From Paratinospora sagittata (lineage: Eukaryota > Streptophyta > Magnoliopsida > Ranunculales > Menispermaceae), in contig CM069601.1 in NCBI GenBank assembly GCA_035771175.1, positions 6,833,001 through 6,897,000 on the forward strand: a stretch of DNA of 64,000 bases. The letters run 5' to 3'. How positions within the stretch are numbered: position 1 is the first letter of the stretch; each line of letters begins with the position of its first letter. Of the stretch, positions 1 through 10,980 are shown in pieces. A program made the translations under genes and the position numbers. The notes below the pieces were generated by a model that saw only the letters and a list, made by a program, of their open reading frames with translations, was not told the origin of the DNA and did not search any database.

Positions 1-1809
1 ATTTTCTTTCTTGCTTCCATGAATGAATTTACATTAGTTTTCCGACATTCTGTTTTTAACCTCATGTTGAAGAGAGCATGGAGGGAAGGCAATTGCTACT
101 ACTAGTCATAATTTGGTTTCCAGTTTTTCGCTCTGTTGTAGAAAACTTCTTGTAGTTTACTCGGATCTAATGGGAGAAAATTACCTTTCTTGTCAATTTT
201 GTCATAACATTCTATAATCTATGTGCAGCGAGTTTTAGTAATTACATACAATTAGTTGGACCTAGTTTGAGTAAATTTTATGATGAAAGCAGTATTTTTT
301 CCTTCTTTAATACAATTTGTGAAATATTAAGTTGACCAATGATGACTTTAGCATGCATAACAAACAGATAAAATTGAGATTGAATAAGTTTGGGAGAGTT
401 TACAAATATCTTCAATAGAGGTTTAAATTAATGTTTGGGTTCATGGTAGCTGGAAAGAAGTCCAATAATAACACTTTAATAGTTTGAGGGCTCTTATAGG
501 GTGAGGGAAAGGTTAAAATTGACAACAATGTTGGTAGTAAGAAAAGTTATAAATGCGATGATTGGATCTAGATGTAGCAAAATGTTTATTAGAGAGAAAG
601 TGGATTTGTGTTGCTGTCTTAATGATTGGCTATGGCATAGGCAAGGATGACAGTAGAACAACTAAAGAAGTGGTTAGAAAAATAATGAAATTTCTTTGAA
701 TAAATATTTTTATGATTTGTTTATAACAATAATCATTTATTTGGATAAAGTCAACCTTAGGCAACTCAACAAAGTTTTTTTCCAACTGCATTGCGTCAAC
801 TACATAATGCCCTAGTTAGAAAAGGAGGACAATATTGTTCACTGCTGCCATTGCATGGGGGGGTTGTAGGGGGGAATTGCATTTGCTAGTGTCCAATTGT
901 TCTGTATAGAGAGAGAAAGATAGGTGAGATTGAGAGGGGCTTTCGAGGATGACAAAAATGGTCTTTTCTCGACTACGTGAATTCTTTGCTTTAAGCCAAA
1001 ACCTTATTGGCAAATGGCTAGGGAATCAACAATCCATTGAAACTACATAAAATAGATGGAGAGCGAAGAGATTAGCAAATAGATGCATACCTCGAGCAAA
1101 TGAGGAGCTCAACCAACTTCAACAATACGAGGTTGACAAGCATCGGAACAAAAATGGCAACAAAGGGAAAAAGGGCACTTAGTCAAGTTGGATCAAATGT
1201 TGTGCCATCGGGGAAGTCATCAATGGAAGCGGAAGGCATGGATGGTTAAGGACTATGAGAACAAGTGCAACTCGGTATTTGACATGAAGGTAATGATGCA
1301 AGATGATAGCAAAGATTCTTTATAGGGTGTGATGGGGATGACGAGATCTTTGAAAGATGAATGGAAATATGGGAACTCCCCAACCAGTTTACCTTGAGGA
1401 ACTTTTTTTCTAGAAGCTTCAAGATCATTCCAAGGTGTTCTATCTCTATGTGTGACAACTACATATCCCAAACCAGCTTTTGGATAAAGTAATGGGCTCT
1501 CTGACTCCCTTTCCCCAGAAAACTAATCCGCAAGACCTCTAAAACCTCAAACTGAGCCAAAACAATGATGCTCAACCATCTAATCGACCCTTAGATGATG
1601 TTCTAATTCCAGAGGCAAACTTTACAGCTCCCAATGAAATCCCATCTGTAGAGTATGTCCCCGTAGAAATGTTTGAAGTTCGAGTGGTGACAGATTAGTG
1701 ACCTTCAACCAACAATAACTTAGTGGATATATATATATTTTTGAGAGTAAACAAGGATATGTGTTAAAAGTATAACAGTCATAAAACTACAAAAGTAGAT
1801 CAGGTCGGT
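1..1809. other. Degraded intergenic sequence, no identifiable gene
   Basis: No open frame here has a recognisable domain. A segment near 950-1160 reads, with stops, like a lysine/arginine- and glutamine-rich protein and could be an old transposase relic. I could not match it to a specific family. The last 100 bases before the LINE are AT-rich. Confidence 0.5.
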
Positions 1810-4800
1810 ATGGCGGGCCAAGAATTGGATGGGCTTCGACACCAGGGGTCCAAGGCGTCTTATGAAATGGGGGCCACATCCTTGGGAGCTGATGCTGATC
1901 ACGTGGTCCATGATACAGAGAAGGGTATCGACTCTTTCGGTATTCCTGGTTCTCGACGTGACGATATGGTGAATAACTTGAGAACCAGTTCCCAGGTTTT
2001 TAAACAAGGTCAAATCTTTATTTCACAGGATGAAAACCTTTACAAAGCGAATTGTAGGAGATGCTCGAAAGGGGTTCTATCCCAAAACAACGACGACCCA
2101 CACCCAACGAAAGGTGGTGTCTCGTGAAGGAAGCTTAGAAAGGAGAGATAAGTTGCGGGGTTACATGGGGATTCATCGGCAGCACGAAGCATCACGAAAG
2201 TGGGTTCAGATGTTCCCCTCAAATCGTCAGGAAGGCGTTCGGAGGATTACTTCTGATCATCGGCCTATCTTATTAGACACTGTTGCCATCAAATGGGGAC
2301 CTCCGCCATTTCGTTTTGAAAATGTGTGGTTCTCCCATAGAGATTTTCAGCATAATATTGAACAGTGGTGGAGGGATGCTAGGCCTTTGGCAGAGAGGGA
2401 CACAGAGTTATGATGAAGCTGCAGTAGGTGAAGGAGTCCATAAGACAGTGGTATAGGGACGTTTTTGGGCTTACATGTCATAAGAAGAAAGTGGTGGAAG
2501 ACATCATTTGTTCGATGGATGTTATGGAGGAATCGGGTAACTGAAATACGAAATTGTCTTCCTTTCGTAATCTTTATAAGGTAAAATTGGAGGAGCTTTG
2601 TATTAGGGAAGACAAGATTGCTTTTCAGAAGGCTAAAATCAAATGGCTTAAGGTAGGGGATGCAAATTCAAAGTTCTTTCACAGTCTTCTTAATTCTCGT
2701 CGCAATAGGAATGCCATATCTTCTATTATGACGGATTTTGGGGGGGGGGGGTATCAACCTTTGATGTGGAGGTGATAAGGGCTGCTGTCTTTAGCTATGA
2801 TGGTTCAAAGCTCACGGACCACATGGCTTCTCCTTATTTTTTTTCAGAAGGCATGGGAGGTGGTTAAGGATGATGTAATGTTGGTTGTTGAGGATTTCTT
2901 CCAGACGGGCATTATTAATGCTTCGGTAAATGAGACATTTATTTGTTTAATTCCAAAACGCCCAGATGTCCGATGTTTAAAGGACTCCTGGCCTATTAGC
3001 CTTGTATCTAGTTTATATAAGATAATTGTGAAGGCACTCTCTTTGAGACTCCGATCGGTTCTCAGTAGTATGGTGGAGGACACTCAGTTCGCATTCATTG
3101 AGGGGCGTCAGATTCTTGATGCCGTTCTTGTGGCAAATGAGGATTTCAGGTCGCGGGGGGTTGAGGGCGTCTTGTTTAAAGTTGATTTTGCAAAAGCTTA
3201 TGATTCGGTCGAGTGGAATTTCCTTGAATATGTGATGCATAGGAAAGGATTCGGGGCCAAATGGATATCATGAATGATGGGATGTGTTCAGTCAGTATCC
3301 TATTCTGTGATGGTGAATGGTCGCCCTAGGGGCAAATTTCGGGTTGGGTGGGGTCTTCGTCAAGATGATCCTCTGTCTCCCTTTTTGTTTACTCTGGTGG
3401 TGCATATGTTGGGGTGTTTGATGACTAGAGCAAGACAGGCTGATGTGGTAAAAGGGTTTCGGCTTGGGGGTGATGGTTTCGAAGTGACCCACCTACAATT
3501 TGTCGCTGACACACTTTTTCTCCTTCAGGGGAAAGAAATGAACGTGCTTGATGCTTTAAAGCTCCTTCATTGTTTTTGTGAATTTTCTAGGGTTAAAGGT
3601 AAATTTGAACAAGTGTCAAATGGTGGGTGTTAATATGGATCACGAGGCGCTATTGAGACTCGCTAATGTGGCACGGTGTTCAGTGGGCTCATGGCCCATG
3701 CAGTATCTTGGTCTTCCTTTGGGTGGTGATCCAAGGTCTCATACTTTTTGGGACCCGGTGGTTAACGCGATATCTAGACGTCTTGATGGGTGGAAACGTG
3801 CTTTTTTTTCAAAAGGGGGTCAGTAAGCTTTGATTCGATCTGTTCTCCTTGCTATTCCATCTTATTTCTTGTCCTTTTTTAAAATTCCTATTGGTATGGC
3901 AAACAAAATTGAGAGGAGGAACAAACACCTTTTTTGGGGTTGTTCAGGTGACAAGGGTCTGAGATTTTTGGTAAAATGAAGGACTGTGCAGAGGCCTATG
4001 GAGGAAGGGGGTCTTGATATCGGGAATATTACAAAGAGGAACATTGCTTTATGTGGTAAATGGCTGTGGAGATTTTTGGGAGAAAAGAATTCCTTATGGG
4101 CTCGGGTAATTACTAGTAGATATGGTTGGATGGACTTCATGGGTGGGGGTAATAACGCCATAATTCATAAACGATTCACATGTAGAGGTCTGTGGAAGCT
4201 CATTGCATCATTGGGACCAGTGGTTGCACCTCATGTTAGGCGTTCAGTTGGTAGTGGGGATCTTTTCCGTTTTGGGAAGATAGATGGCTTGGCCCGTGTC
4301 CTTTTACAAAATCTTTTCCTCACCTTTTAAGGATTTCTACCTTGCATAATCATCCGATTTGTGCCTTTTTGTCCCTTGTCTCTCCCTCTCATCACTCAGG
4401 TTCCCCTTCTTGGAATTTCCACCTATCGAGAAATCTCACTGCGAGAGAGCATGTTGAGATCATTTCCTGATTACCTTCACTTGTGTGTGTTAGAATTTCC
4501 TCCCATCCCGATAGGTTCACCTAGTCTTTGGAAACAAATGGATTATTCTCATGCAAATCTCTCCGAGCTGCTCTCAACAACTGGTCCCAAGCTTCCTCTT
4601 TTCCCTTAGGCTCCATCATCTGGCATTCGCAGGTTCCTTCTAAGGTTAAAGTTTTGGTTGGATATTGGCATATAAACGTCTTAATGCCATGGACGTCATG
4701 CAAAGAAAACTATCATTCATGTGTATCTACCCTCACTGTTGCTTATTTTGTCTTCAGGATAGTGAATCTATGGATCATATTTTTTTTATCTTGCTCATTC

Positions 4801-5240
4801 GCTCAATGTTTGTGGGATCGGTGGGGCGCTTTCTCTGGGAATAGATTTCTTCAACCTCACACGTTGGAGGAGTGCTTCTCATTAGCTCAGAGTACAATAG
4901 TATCTAGTGTTGGCAAGGATGCAGCTATGTTGGCCTCTCTTTCCACACTATGGTGTTTATGGTTGGAGAGGAACGACAGAGTGTTCCATAATAGATCTAG
5001 GGATGTTGATCAATTGTGGGAGTTTATTAAGTTCACTGCTAGCTCCTGGGCCTTCTCGGCTAACTTGGGTCAGGACCTTTCTTTGGCAGATTGGGTGGGT
5101 GACTGTGGTAGATGTTTGTTTTGTTTGTATTGTGTGTTTTTACAAGGGTTTTAGGTGCTTGCTAGTCTTTGTGCTTCTTGTGTTGGGGTTATTATGCATT
5201 GTTCGTGCATAGTTTTGTATCTCCTTATTTCCTAATGAAA
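1810..5240 (+). mobile_element. Degenerate LINE (plant L1-type non-LTR retrotransposon) A
   Basis: The stretch carries, in order, the end of an endonuclease domain (SDHRPILL near 2255), a reverse transcriptase, and a C-terminal reverse-transcriptase-associated zinc-binding region. That is the layout of plant L1-type ORF2. The 3' end near 5215-5240 is followed directly by pararetroviral sequence on the opposite strand. The 5' boundary is unclear: 1810-2130 has an open frame that I do not recognise, and nothing upstream can be assigned to an ORF1. There is no clear poly(A) tail. The element is old, with many stops and frameshifts. Confidence 0.75.
2140..5154 (+). pseudogene. LINE ORF2 pseudogene (endonuclease C-terminus, reverse transcriptase, zinc-binding domain)
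   Basis: Pieces in several frames make up one ORF2. An endonuclease end lies at 2235-2290. A helical linker ending in DANSKFF lies near 2560-2690. The RT fingers and palm lie at 2840-3270, including SLYKIIVKALSLRLR, the Q-x-AFIEGRQILDA motif and DFAKAYDSVEW. GLRQDDPLSPFLF lies near 3355-3395. The catalytic loop near 3500 reads FVADT where active LINEs have FADD. The GxLPLGG-type motif is near 3700 and the C-terminal region with a damaged zinc-binding part is at 4120-5150. Stops, for example after 3273 and 3826, and a G-run near 2741 break the frame. The changed catalytic loop and repeated stops show it is not functional. Confidence 0.8.
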
Positions 5241-5242
5241 TC

Positions 5243-6344
5243 CCAAGTTCTGCTAAAGCTGCATCTTCAGCTTCTTGTTCTGCAAGTATTTCCTCGTAAG
5301 TCAGAGGAGTATTATCTTTGAATTGTGGAGGAGGAGGATCTGGACTGTAGGGTGCTAAGGACTGAACCAGAGAAGAAAGATGTTTTTCTGGGATTAATTC
5401 TCTGGGACCTTGAATCACAGGTGGAGGAGTTTCTGACTGGTTGTTGATGTCGTTCAAGAAACTACATAAGCCATTTATAACCTGTGTTGTCAGAGAGCCT
5501 GAATATGTCTGAAATTGCTGAAGATAATGTTCTGTAATTAACCCTTGAGGAGAATCAGAATAGGGCTGATGACATGTATATTGCATGTTTTCTTGGAGGC
5601 TGTAACTGACGAATTTTCTCAATGTGAGTAATCTAGGTGGATAAGGGAGTAAATAATTGTAGACAGTCCTTTATTCGTGAAGACTGAGGCTTCTGGAGCT
5701 GCTTGAGTAGCTTTAATGGTAGAAAAGCTATGGCGATCTTGTAGAGACAAGACACACACCAAATATACCAATACAAGTTATCAGTGAGTATGGTACGTAG
5801 GTGTATAATGAACATATATGTGCAAGTTTGGTTAAATGGATTGCTATGTTGGATCTGTTCTGGGAAGTCCATTAGATGCCGATGGACATAATAAAACATT
5901 TTGGACCGGGCTAACTCATTTACCTCATGAGCCGTTGTAGGTTCAGTACTGTCCGGTGGAACAGTGATGGCACATATAAGAGGTATGGACCCAAATTGGT
6001 GGTACAATTGAATGGGCTTGAGCCGTGTACCAATCTTGGGCTGTAACAGGAGAGGGAGATTGAAGCATCCTGTTAGTAATGAGGCTTGAGCCTTGGATTT
6101 TTGTATGGGCCTGGTTAGAAAATCTGCTAAGACGTTTTTCTGGCCTGGAATATGCTTAACAGTAAAATTATACTGTGTAAACCATTCCTGTAGGCGTAAT
6201 AGTTGAGCAGAAGGTACCATTTTATTTTTGAAATCCAACATTTTGGGAAAAGAGGAATTATCCATCTGAATTTCAAAATGAGCTGGACGAAGGAAGAAAG
6301 CAAACTTCTGAATACCATTTTTGACTGCAAGAATCTCTTTAATG
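5243..6344 (-). repeat. Left arm of 1.1-kb inverted repeat, pararetrovirus B
   Basis: This arm is the reverse complement of 6647-7750 with few differences. Both arms carry the RNase H end and C-terminal extension of the viral polyprotein. The outer end is at the motif around 5243 (mirrored at 7750) and the inner end at 6344 (mirrored at 6647). Lengths differ by only about two bases (1102 and 1104). Confidence 0.85.
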
Positions 6345-6646
6345 GAGATATTTTGAGTTTTGCTTGAAGATTATCAACAACTTGGATAAGATAAAGCTTA
6401 GGTACACTGGTATATGGAAGAAACTGTTGTTTATAAAGAATACCTGTGGGAAGGATTCTGAGTTTTGTCATTGAATAAATGTCCATGCCGAGTAAGATAT
6501 CTTTGTCAGGCAGATCACAACCAATGATGTGAGTCAAGATAATTAAATCTGGGAAGAATTTCAAACCAACTTTCTATGCTGTGATGAGATTTGTTTGAAA
6601 TACTTCATTATTGGCTGCTTTGAATAATTCCTTATGGGGCTTCCAA
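6345..6646 (-). other. Loop of the pararetrovirus B inverted repeat (protease remnant)
   Basis: This 302-bp single-copy segment separates the two inverted arms. It is read on the minus strand and encodes protease-region sequence, which shows that the left arm is the side carrying extra viral sequence. Confidence 0.75.
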
Positions 6647-7750
6647 CATTAAAGAGATTCTTGCAGTCAAAAATGGTATTCAGAAGTTTGCTTTCTTCTT
6701 TCGTCCAGCTCATTTTGAAATTCAGATGGATAATTCCTCTTTTCCTAAAATGCTGGATTTCAAAAATAAAATGGTACCTTCTGCTCAACTATTACGCCTA
6801 CAGGAATGGTTTACACAGTATAATTTTACTGTTAAGCATATTCCAGGCCAGAAAAACGTCTTAGCAGATTTTCTAACCAGGCCCATACAAAAATTCAAGG
6901 CTCAAGCCTCATTACTAACAGGATGCTTCAATCTCCCTCTCCTGTTACAGCCCAAGATTGGTACACGACCCAAGCCCATTCAATTGTACTACCAATTTGG
7001 GTCCATACCTCTTATATGTGCCATCACTGTTCCACCGGACAGTACTGAACCAACAACGGCCCATGAGGTAAATGAGTTAGCCCGGTCCAAAATGTTTTAT
7101 TATGCCCATCGACATCTGATGGACTTCCCAGAACAGATCCAACATGGCAATCGATTTAACCAAACTCGCCCATATCTGTTCATTATACACCTACGTACCA
7201 TACTCACTGATAACTTGTATTGGTATATTTGGTGTGTGTCTTGTCTCTACAAGATCGCCATAGCTTTTCTACCATTAAAGCTACTCAAGCAGCTCCAGAA
7301 GCCTCAGTCTTCCCGAATAAAGGACTGTCTACAATTATTTGCTCCCTTATCCACCTGGATTACTCACATTGAGCAAATTCGTCAGTTACAGCCTCCAAGA
7401 AAACATGCAATATACACATGTCATCAGCCCTATTCTGATTTTCCTCAAGGGTTAATTGCAGAACATTATCTTCAGCAATTGCAGACATATTCAGGCTCTC
7501 TGACAACACAGGTTATAAATGGCTTATGTAGTTTCTTGAACGACATCAACAACCAGTCAGAAACTCCTCCACCTGTGATTCAAGGTCCCAGAGAATTAAT
7601 CCCAGAAAAACATCTTTCTTCTCTGGTTCAGTCCTTAGCACCCTACAGTCCAGATCCTCCTCCTCCACAATTCAGAGATAATACTCCTCTGACTTACGAG
7701 GAAATACTTGCAGAACAAGAAGCTGAAGATGCAGCTTTAGCAGAACTTGG
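6647..7750 (+). repeat. Right arm of 1.1-kb inverted repeat, pararetrovirus B
   Basis: It mirrors 5243-6344. Beyond 7750 the viral sequence continues on this side only, through the polyprotein end, a small ORF, the promoter and the leader, so the arm is part of a longer plus-strand viral fragment. Confidence 0.85.
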
Positions 7751-7889
7751 TCTTACCCTTTCTCGTCCTGACGAACCTTACCAGTGTACTCAAGACTACT
7801 GGGATTCCCTCGACATAGATGAGGAAACCGAAGAGAATCTTTCCCCCTCACACTCGTATTCCCATACGCCGCCGACAAGATCTCCATGA
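6647..7889 (+). pseudogene. Endogenous pararetrovirus B polyprotein C-terminus (RNase H end and extension)
   Basis: The frame is open from 6726, and in practice from 6647, to a TGA at 7887-7889. It holds the end of the RNase H domain (HIPGQKNVLADFLTRP near 6838-6888) and a C-terminal extension of about 330 residues. The extension has the landmarks FWYIWCVSCLYKIA-like and GLIAEHYLQ. It becomes proline- and acid-rich (PDPPPPQF, EEILAEQEAEDAALAELG) before the end. The same extension, clearly diverged, closes the lineage A polyprotein at 47.4 kb, so A and B are separate viral lineages. It is 5' truncated and has no start of its own. Confidence 0.8.
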
Positions 7890-7932
7890 TCCTCTCCGAT
7901 TATACTCATATCCTCGCCTCAGGTTAACCTCG

Positions 7933-8277
7933 ATGATTTGTGCTTTGTACAATCACCACCATAACCAAGCTCACACTGATCTTCCCAATGTTCGTCCTCT
8001 TCTTCATCGACGCATCTACCATAGTTCTTTCAACATCCCGAGAAATCTTCATCGCACAGGTATGTTTTCTACCTTGCTGGTTTCCTCTCCTATGTTTTCA
8101 CCCGCCACGTCAACACCAACGACGTCAACTTCTCCTTCACCTGTCCAGTCTGCCAGCCTTGCAGATTCTATCTTATCCTCCGAATCCGACCATGTGTCTC
8201 CACATGATGCTGTCTCCACTAATGTCACTGTCTCTAGCACAGAAGATGCTAATTCCATCAGCCCATCAACTTTTTGA
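7933..8277 (+). pseudogene. Small ORF downstream of pararetrovirus B polyprotein (ORF2 position)
   Basis: An ATG at 7933 opens a 114-codon frame ending in TGA, 43 bases after the polyprotein stop. Its second half is very rich in Ser and Thr. It sits where lineage A has its 149-codon ORF2, which also has a Ser/Thr-rich tail, but the N-termini do not align by eye, so this frame may be shifted or eroded. A short ORF after a single large polyprotein is, as I recall, a feature of florendoviruses. Its function is unknown. Confidence 0.45.
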
Positions 8278-8472
8278 AAAGCAGTTGAATCTTATCCAAA
8301 CAGTTACTGTTTACTTTAAGAAAGTCGGTCAAAAAGTTCCACTCACCCGACAACTATCCCTATTCACCGGCACACCTCACATGCTGACAACGGACAAGCG
8401 TCCAGTCTCCATCAACTTTTCCTCGTGCTCATCCACCAGCTCATCCACCAGCTGTCCTCGGATTCGAAAGTC

Positions 8473-8509
8473 TTTGAAGTCCGCAAGCTTGTTCAATCCT
8501 CTATATAAG
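8473..8509 (+). promoter_or_regulatory. Pararetrovirus B promoter (conserved TTTGAAGTCCGC box and TATA box)
   Basis: TATATAA at 8503-8509 lies about 220 bases before the primer-binding site, as expected for the pregenomic-RNA promoter of a plant pararetrovirus. The 12-base box TTTGAAGTCCGC at 8473-8484 recurs exactly upstream of the TATA box of lineage A (46741-46730, minus strand). Confidence 0.6.
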
Positions 8510-8725
8510 GAGATCCTTTCTTCAGTTCAAGACAGGACCTAGTTACGAAGTTCAAGAGTCCCTTCCAGATCATGAGTCTTCTGTATTTTCTGAAGTTTGT
8601 TTTCGCAGTTGTTTATGTTTTCAGTTTGTATTTACATATCTTGTACTTAGAGTTTGTACTGTATGTTTGCCTAGGTGTTTAAAATATCCTAGAAGTCTAC
8701 TTGTTGTGATAGTAGAAACCCTTCA

Positions 8726-8737
8726 TGGTATCAGAGC
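8726..8737 (+). other. tRNA-Met primer-binding site, pararetrovirus B
   Basis: TGGTATCAGAGC is complementary to the 3' end of plant initiator tRNA-Met. This is the standard minus-strand primer site of caulimovirids and many Copia elements. It lies 467 bases before the next viral start codon. Confidence 0.85.
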
Positions 8738-9192
8738 CATCCCTCTCTCCTTTGCAGAGCAGGTATATGTATGTTAAGTTTGTACTATGTAATGTCTAGC
8801 CATATTTCCTTACTTGGATTATGTGTTATTATCTTAATAGTATTGAGTGCATTTGTGTTTTTAAAACTGTTCACTTGTCTCCTTGAACGTTTGCATCACA
8901 CAATGTTTTCTTCATGACGTCATCCATCGTCAATTCTCTCCCAGTCTGGTTATTAGTGGTTTTGATTATTCTATTTCTACTTCTTGTCTGTATCTGCCAT
9001 CTCTGTTTTGTTTTTGTTATTTGTGATTCAGAATCTGAGTAAATTTCTAGACTCCTATTTGGGTATAGGATAAGTTGTACCTCAGATTACCAAGGTTAGT
9101 TGTTTTCACCGGTTTTCCTTGGATACCAAAGGCCCAGTCCAGCTAGGCCAGGTGAGCCGCAACGCGTAAGTGACATTTAGCCTCCCTATCCA
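8738..9192 (+). promoter_or_regulatory. Pararetrovirus B 5' leader
   Basis: This non-coding leader lies between the primer-binding site and the movement-protein ATG. Near its end, a short hairpin (CCTTGG at 9117-9122 against CCAAAGG at 9126-9132) and a GCCAGG-x-GAGCCG block just before the ATG are shared with lineage A. The conserved structure suggests a role in ribosome loading or shunting, as in other caulimovirid leaders. Confidence 0.55.
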
Positions 9193-9637
9193 ATGGAAGT
9201 TTTTGGTGACAATTCTCCTTCTACATCTGCAGCTACCTCAACTCCTATCCTTAAGTCTTCGTCTTTTAATTTCTCAAGTCTTCCAGAATCATGTCTCAAA
9301 AATAAAACATCTAAAATAGGTCAGCTTGTAGAAATCACCCATATACCAGAAGATAGTAAAGTAAATGAAACCGTCCCTCCTTTGTTAAATCCCTACTCTT
9401 TGTTTAAAAATAAACGTCAGTCTGTCAGTTCGTCTATACGTACTTTAATTTCTAGAAAGGTCCCTCCAATCAAAGAATATGTCCAGAGTACTGCCCTCAC
9501 AAATTGCCAACTTGAATCCACTCATCAAGAGCAGTATGTTACACTGGAGTTTGAACCTGATTTCATACGCCATTGGTTAGCAAACGGATATACACATGTC
9601 CATCTTGGCGCAATCAGACTTGTCTTATCTTATCAAC
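9193..9637 (+). pseudogene. Pararetrovirus B movement-protein N-terminus, truncated
   Basis: The frame starts at ATG 9193 and follows the lineage A polyprotein N-terminus closely for about 148 codons (landmarks ILKSSSFNFSSLPESC, EQYVTLEFEP, RHWLANGYTH). At about 9637 the similarity stops inside the 30K-type movement-protein core, and unrelated sequence follows until the LINE. Polyprotein end, ORF2, promoter, leader and the next polyprotein start lie in one direction. This fragment therefore spans the circular genome junction, from a circle or a head-to-tail unit. Confidence 0.8.
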
Positions 9638-9756
9638 AGATTTGGAAGACTCTTCAAAAATGCGTTGATTGCTCTCAATCCATATCATCCAAAGGGTGGT
9701 CATCATCGCCGATCTCATGATAATCTGCCCCCTACTGTTGAGACCTCAGATAGGAT
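9638..9756. other. Short junction segment between pararetrovirus B and LINE B
   Basis: No match to the viral lineage A copy or to a LINE domain is visible. It may be the LINE 3' tail on the minus strand or older host sequence. Confidence 0.4.
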
Positions 9757-10980
9757 TCAATAATAAGCACTCCCCACAAGATGTCGGGCTGGAGAAACAA
9801 TCACCAAGCCTAGTCTTCCATTCGCCCATATTATGGAAGAGAAAGAACACCTGAAGAAGAGACGATGAACATTATCTGCATCCTTAAAGCAAAGTTGGCA
9901 ACAATGAGGATGCAAGTAAAAGTGTGGTAGTCTCCTTTGGATAACATCACCCATGTTAAGCTTATTATGGGCCAAGATCCACCCAAAAATTTTAATCTTG
10001 GAACAGACTTGAGCTTTCCAAATAACATCCGCCAATGGGAAAGGAGGGAATGAGGTATCATCAATCAAAGAACGAAAATAGGACTTTCTAGTAAAGGATC
10101 TAGACTGATGGAGGGACCACTCAAGGCGATCATGCCTTGAGGAGAGGCGAACAATACTCAAAAGAGAGAGCAACGGGTCCAACTCTGATTGTTGCCCGAC
10201 AGTAAGGACAAATTGGAAGAGGAAATTCCATTGGATGGGCATCATCTGATCAAGGTTAGATATTAAATGGGCTATGGGAAAATTGGGGAAAGGCGAAGCA
10301 TGGTAGAGTCTCGGCAATTGGGGTGCCACTAAGCCAACGATCTTCCCAAAATCTAAAAGTTCTACCATTCCTACAACCAGATGCAAGTGATGGAACCACT
10401 CAGAGATCAGGGATGTGACAAATTTCCAAGGACTCCTAAAGGTTGTTCTAATGATGGGGGTAATTCTCCTATTGAAATCAATTGACCCAAATTTGCTAGT
10501 AATAACCTTTGCCCAAAAAGACTGATTGTCTTTGTAGAACCTCCACAGCCACTTAGCACATAAACCCTTGTTCCTCATCGACATGTTACCAATACCCAAT
10601 TCACCTTTGCTCACATGACATTAGACTAACTTCCATTTAATTAGGTGTAACCCATGACTCTTATCGGTCCCATTCCATAAGAAAGCTTTCATTTTCTTCT
10701 CAATAACCTTGGCGATTGCAGACGTCATTTGAAAGAGAGACATATAATAGGTTGGAATGGCTGCCAAAACTGAATTGATGAGAGCAAGTCTTCCCCCCCC
10801 CCCGAAAGAAAAGCTCTCTTCCACCCCTCTAACCGATGTGATATTTTGGCTACGACCGGGTCCCAGAAGGACTTACAAAGAGGGTTGCCTCCTAGAGGCA
10901 TGCCTAAGTAAGTGAGCGTCCATGTCCTAATAGAACACCCAAACTTAGTGGATATATAAAGCTGCTTCCGAATCACAAAG
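9757..10980 (-). mobile_element. LINE B, 5'-truncated 3' part of ORF2
   Basis: On the minus strand the C-terminal third of a plant LINE ORF2 can be read. It holds LTYLGMPLGGNP near 10910, a GWKRAFLSGGG-type motif near 10810, then the linker and the zinc-binding region with an HP-x-C-x-x-C-type core near 9900-9860. The main open frame is 10614-9757. Upstream pieces lie at 10976-10621, separated by a frame change at a C-run (10796-10803) and a stop at 10621. The RT core is missing, so it is a dead, 5'-truncated insertion. It belongs to the same broad clade as LINE A but is clearly diverged from it. Confidence 0.75.

Larger units (their letters stand above)
5243..6646 (-). pseudogene. Endogenous pararetrovirus B polyprotein fragment (protease joined to RNase H, RT deleted)
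   Basis: Read on the minus strand, 6646-6345 encodes the C-terminal half of an aspartic-protease region, with GCDLPDKDILLGMD as landmark. It aligns with the same part of the full-length copies at 43.4-53.9 kb. At 6344 it jumps straight to the end of RNase H and the C-terminal extension, so the whole reverse transcriptase (about 400 codons) is missing. An in-frame TAG lies near 5630, where the right arm has a tryptophan codon. A further stop lies in the protease part near 6575. It is a deleted, non-coding remnant of the family Caulimoviridae. Confidence 0.8.

Noticed and set aside
950..1680. Mutator-like transposase relic
   Set aside because: The faint similarity in one frame is interrupted by stops and I could not match catalytic residues, so it was left unassigned.
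1717..1733. Sixteen-base match (ACTTAGTGGATATATA) between 1717 and about 10943, suggesting a target duplication around the 2-11 kb block
   Set aside because: At 10943 the bases encode conserved LINE ORF2 residues (YISTK), so the match is most likely chance in AT-rich text.
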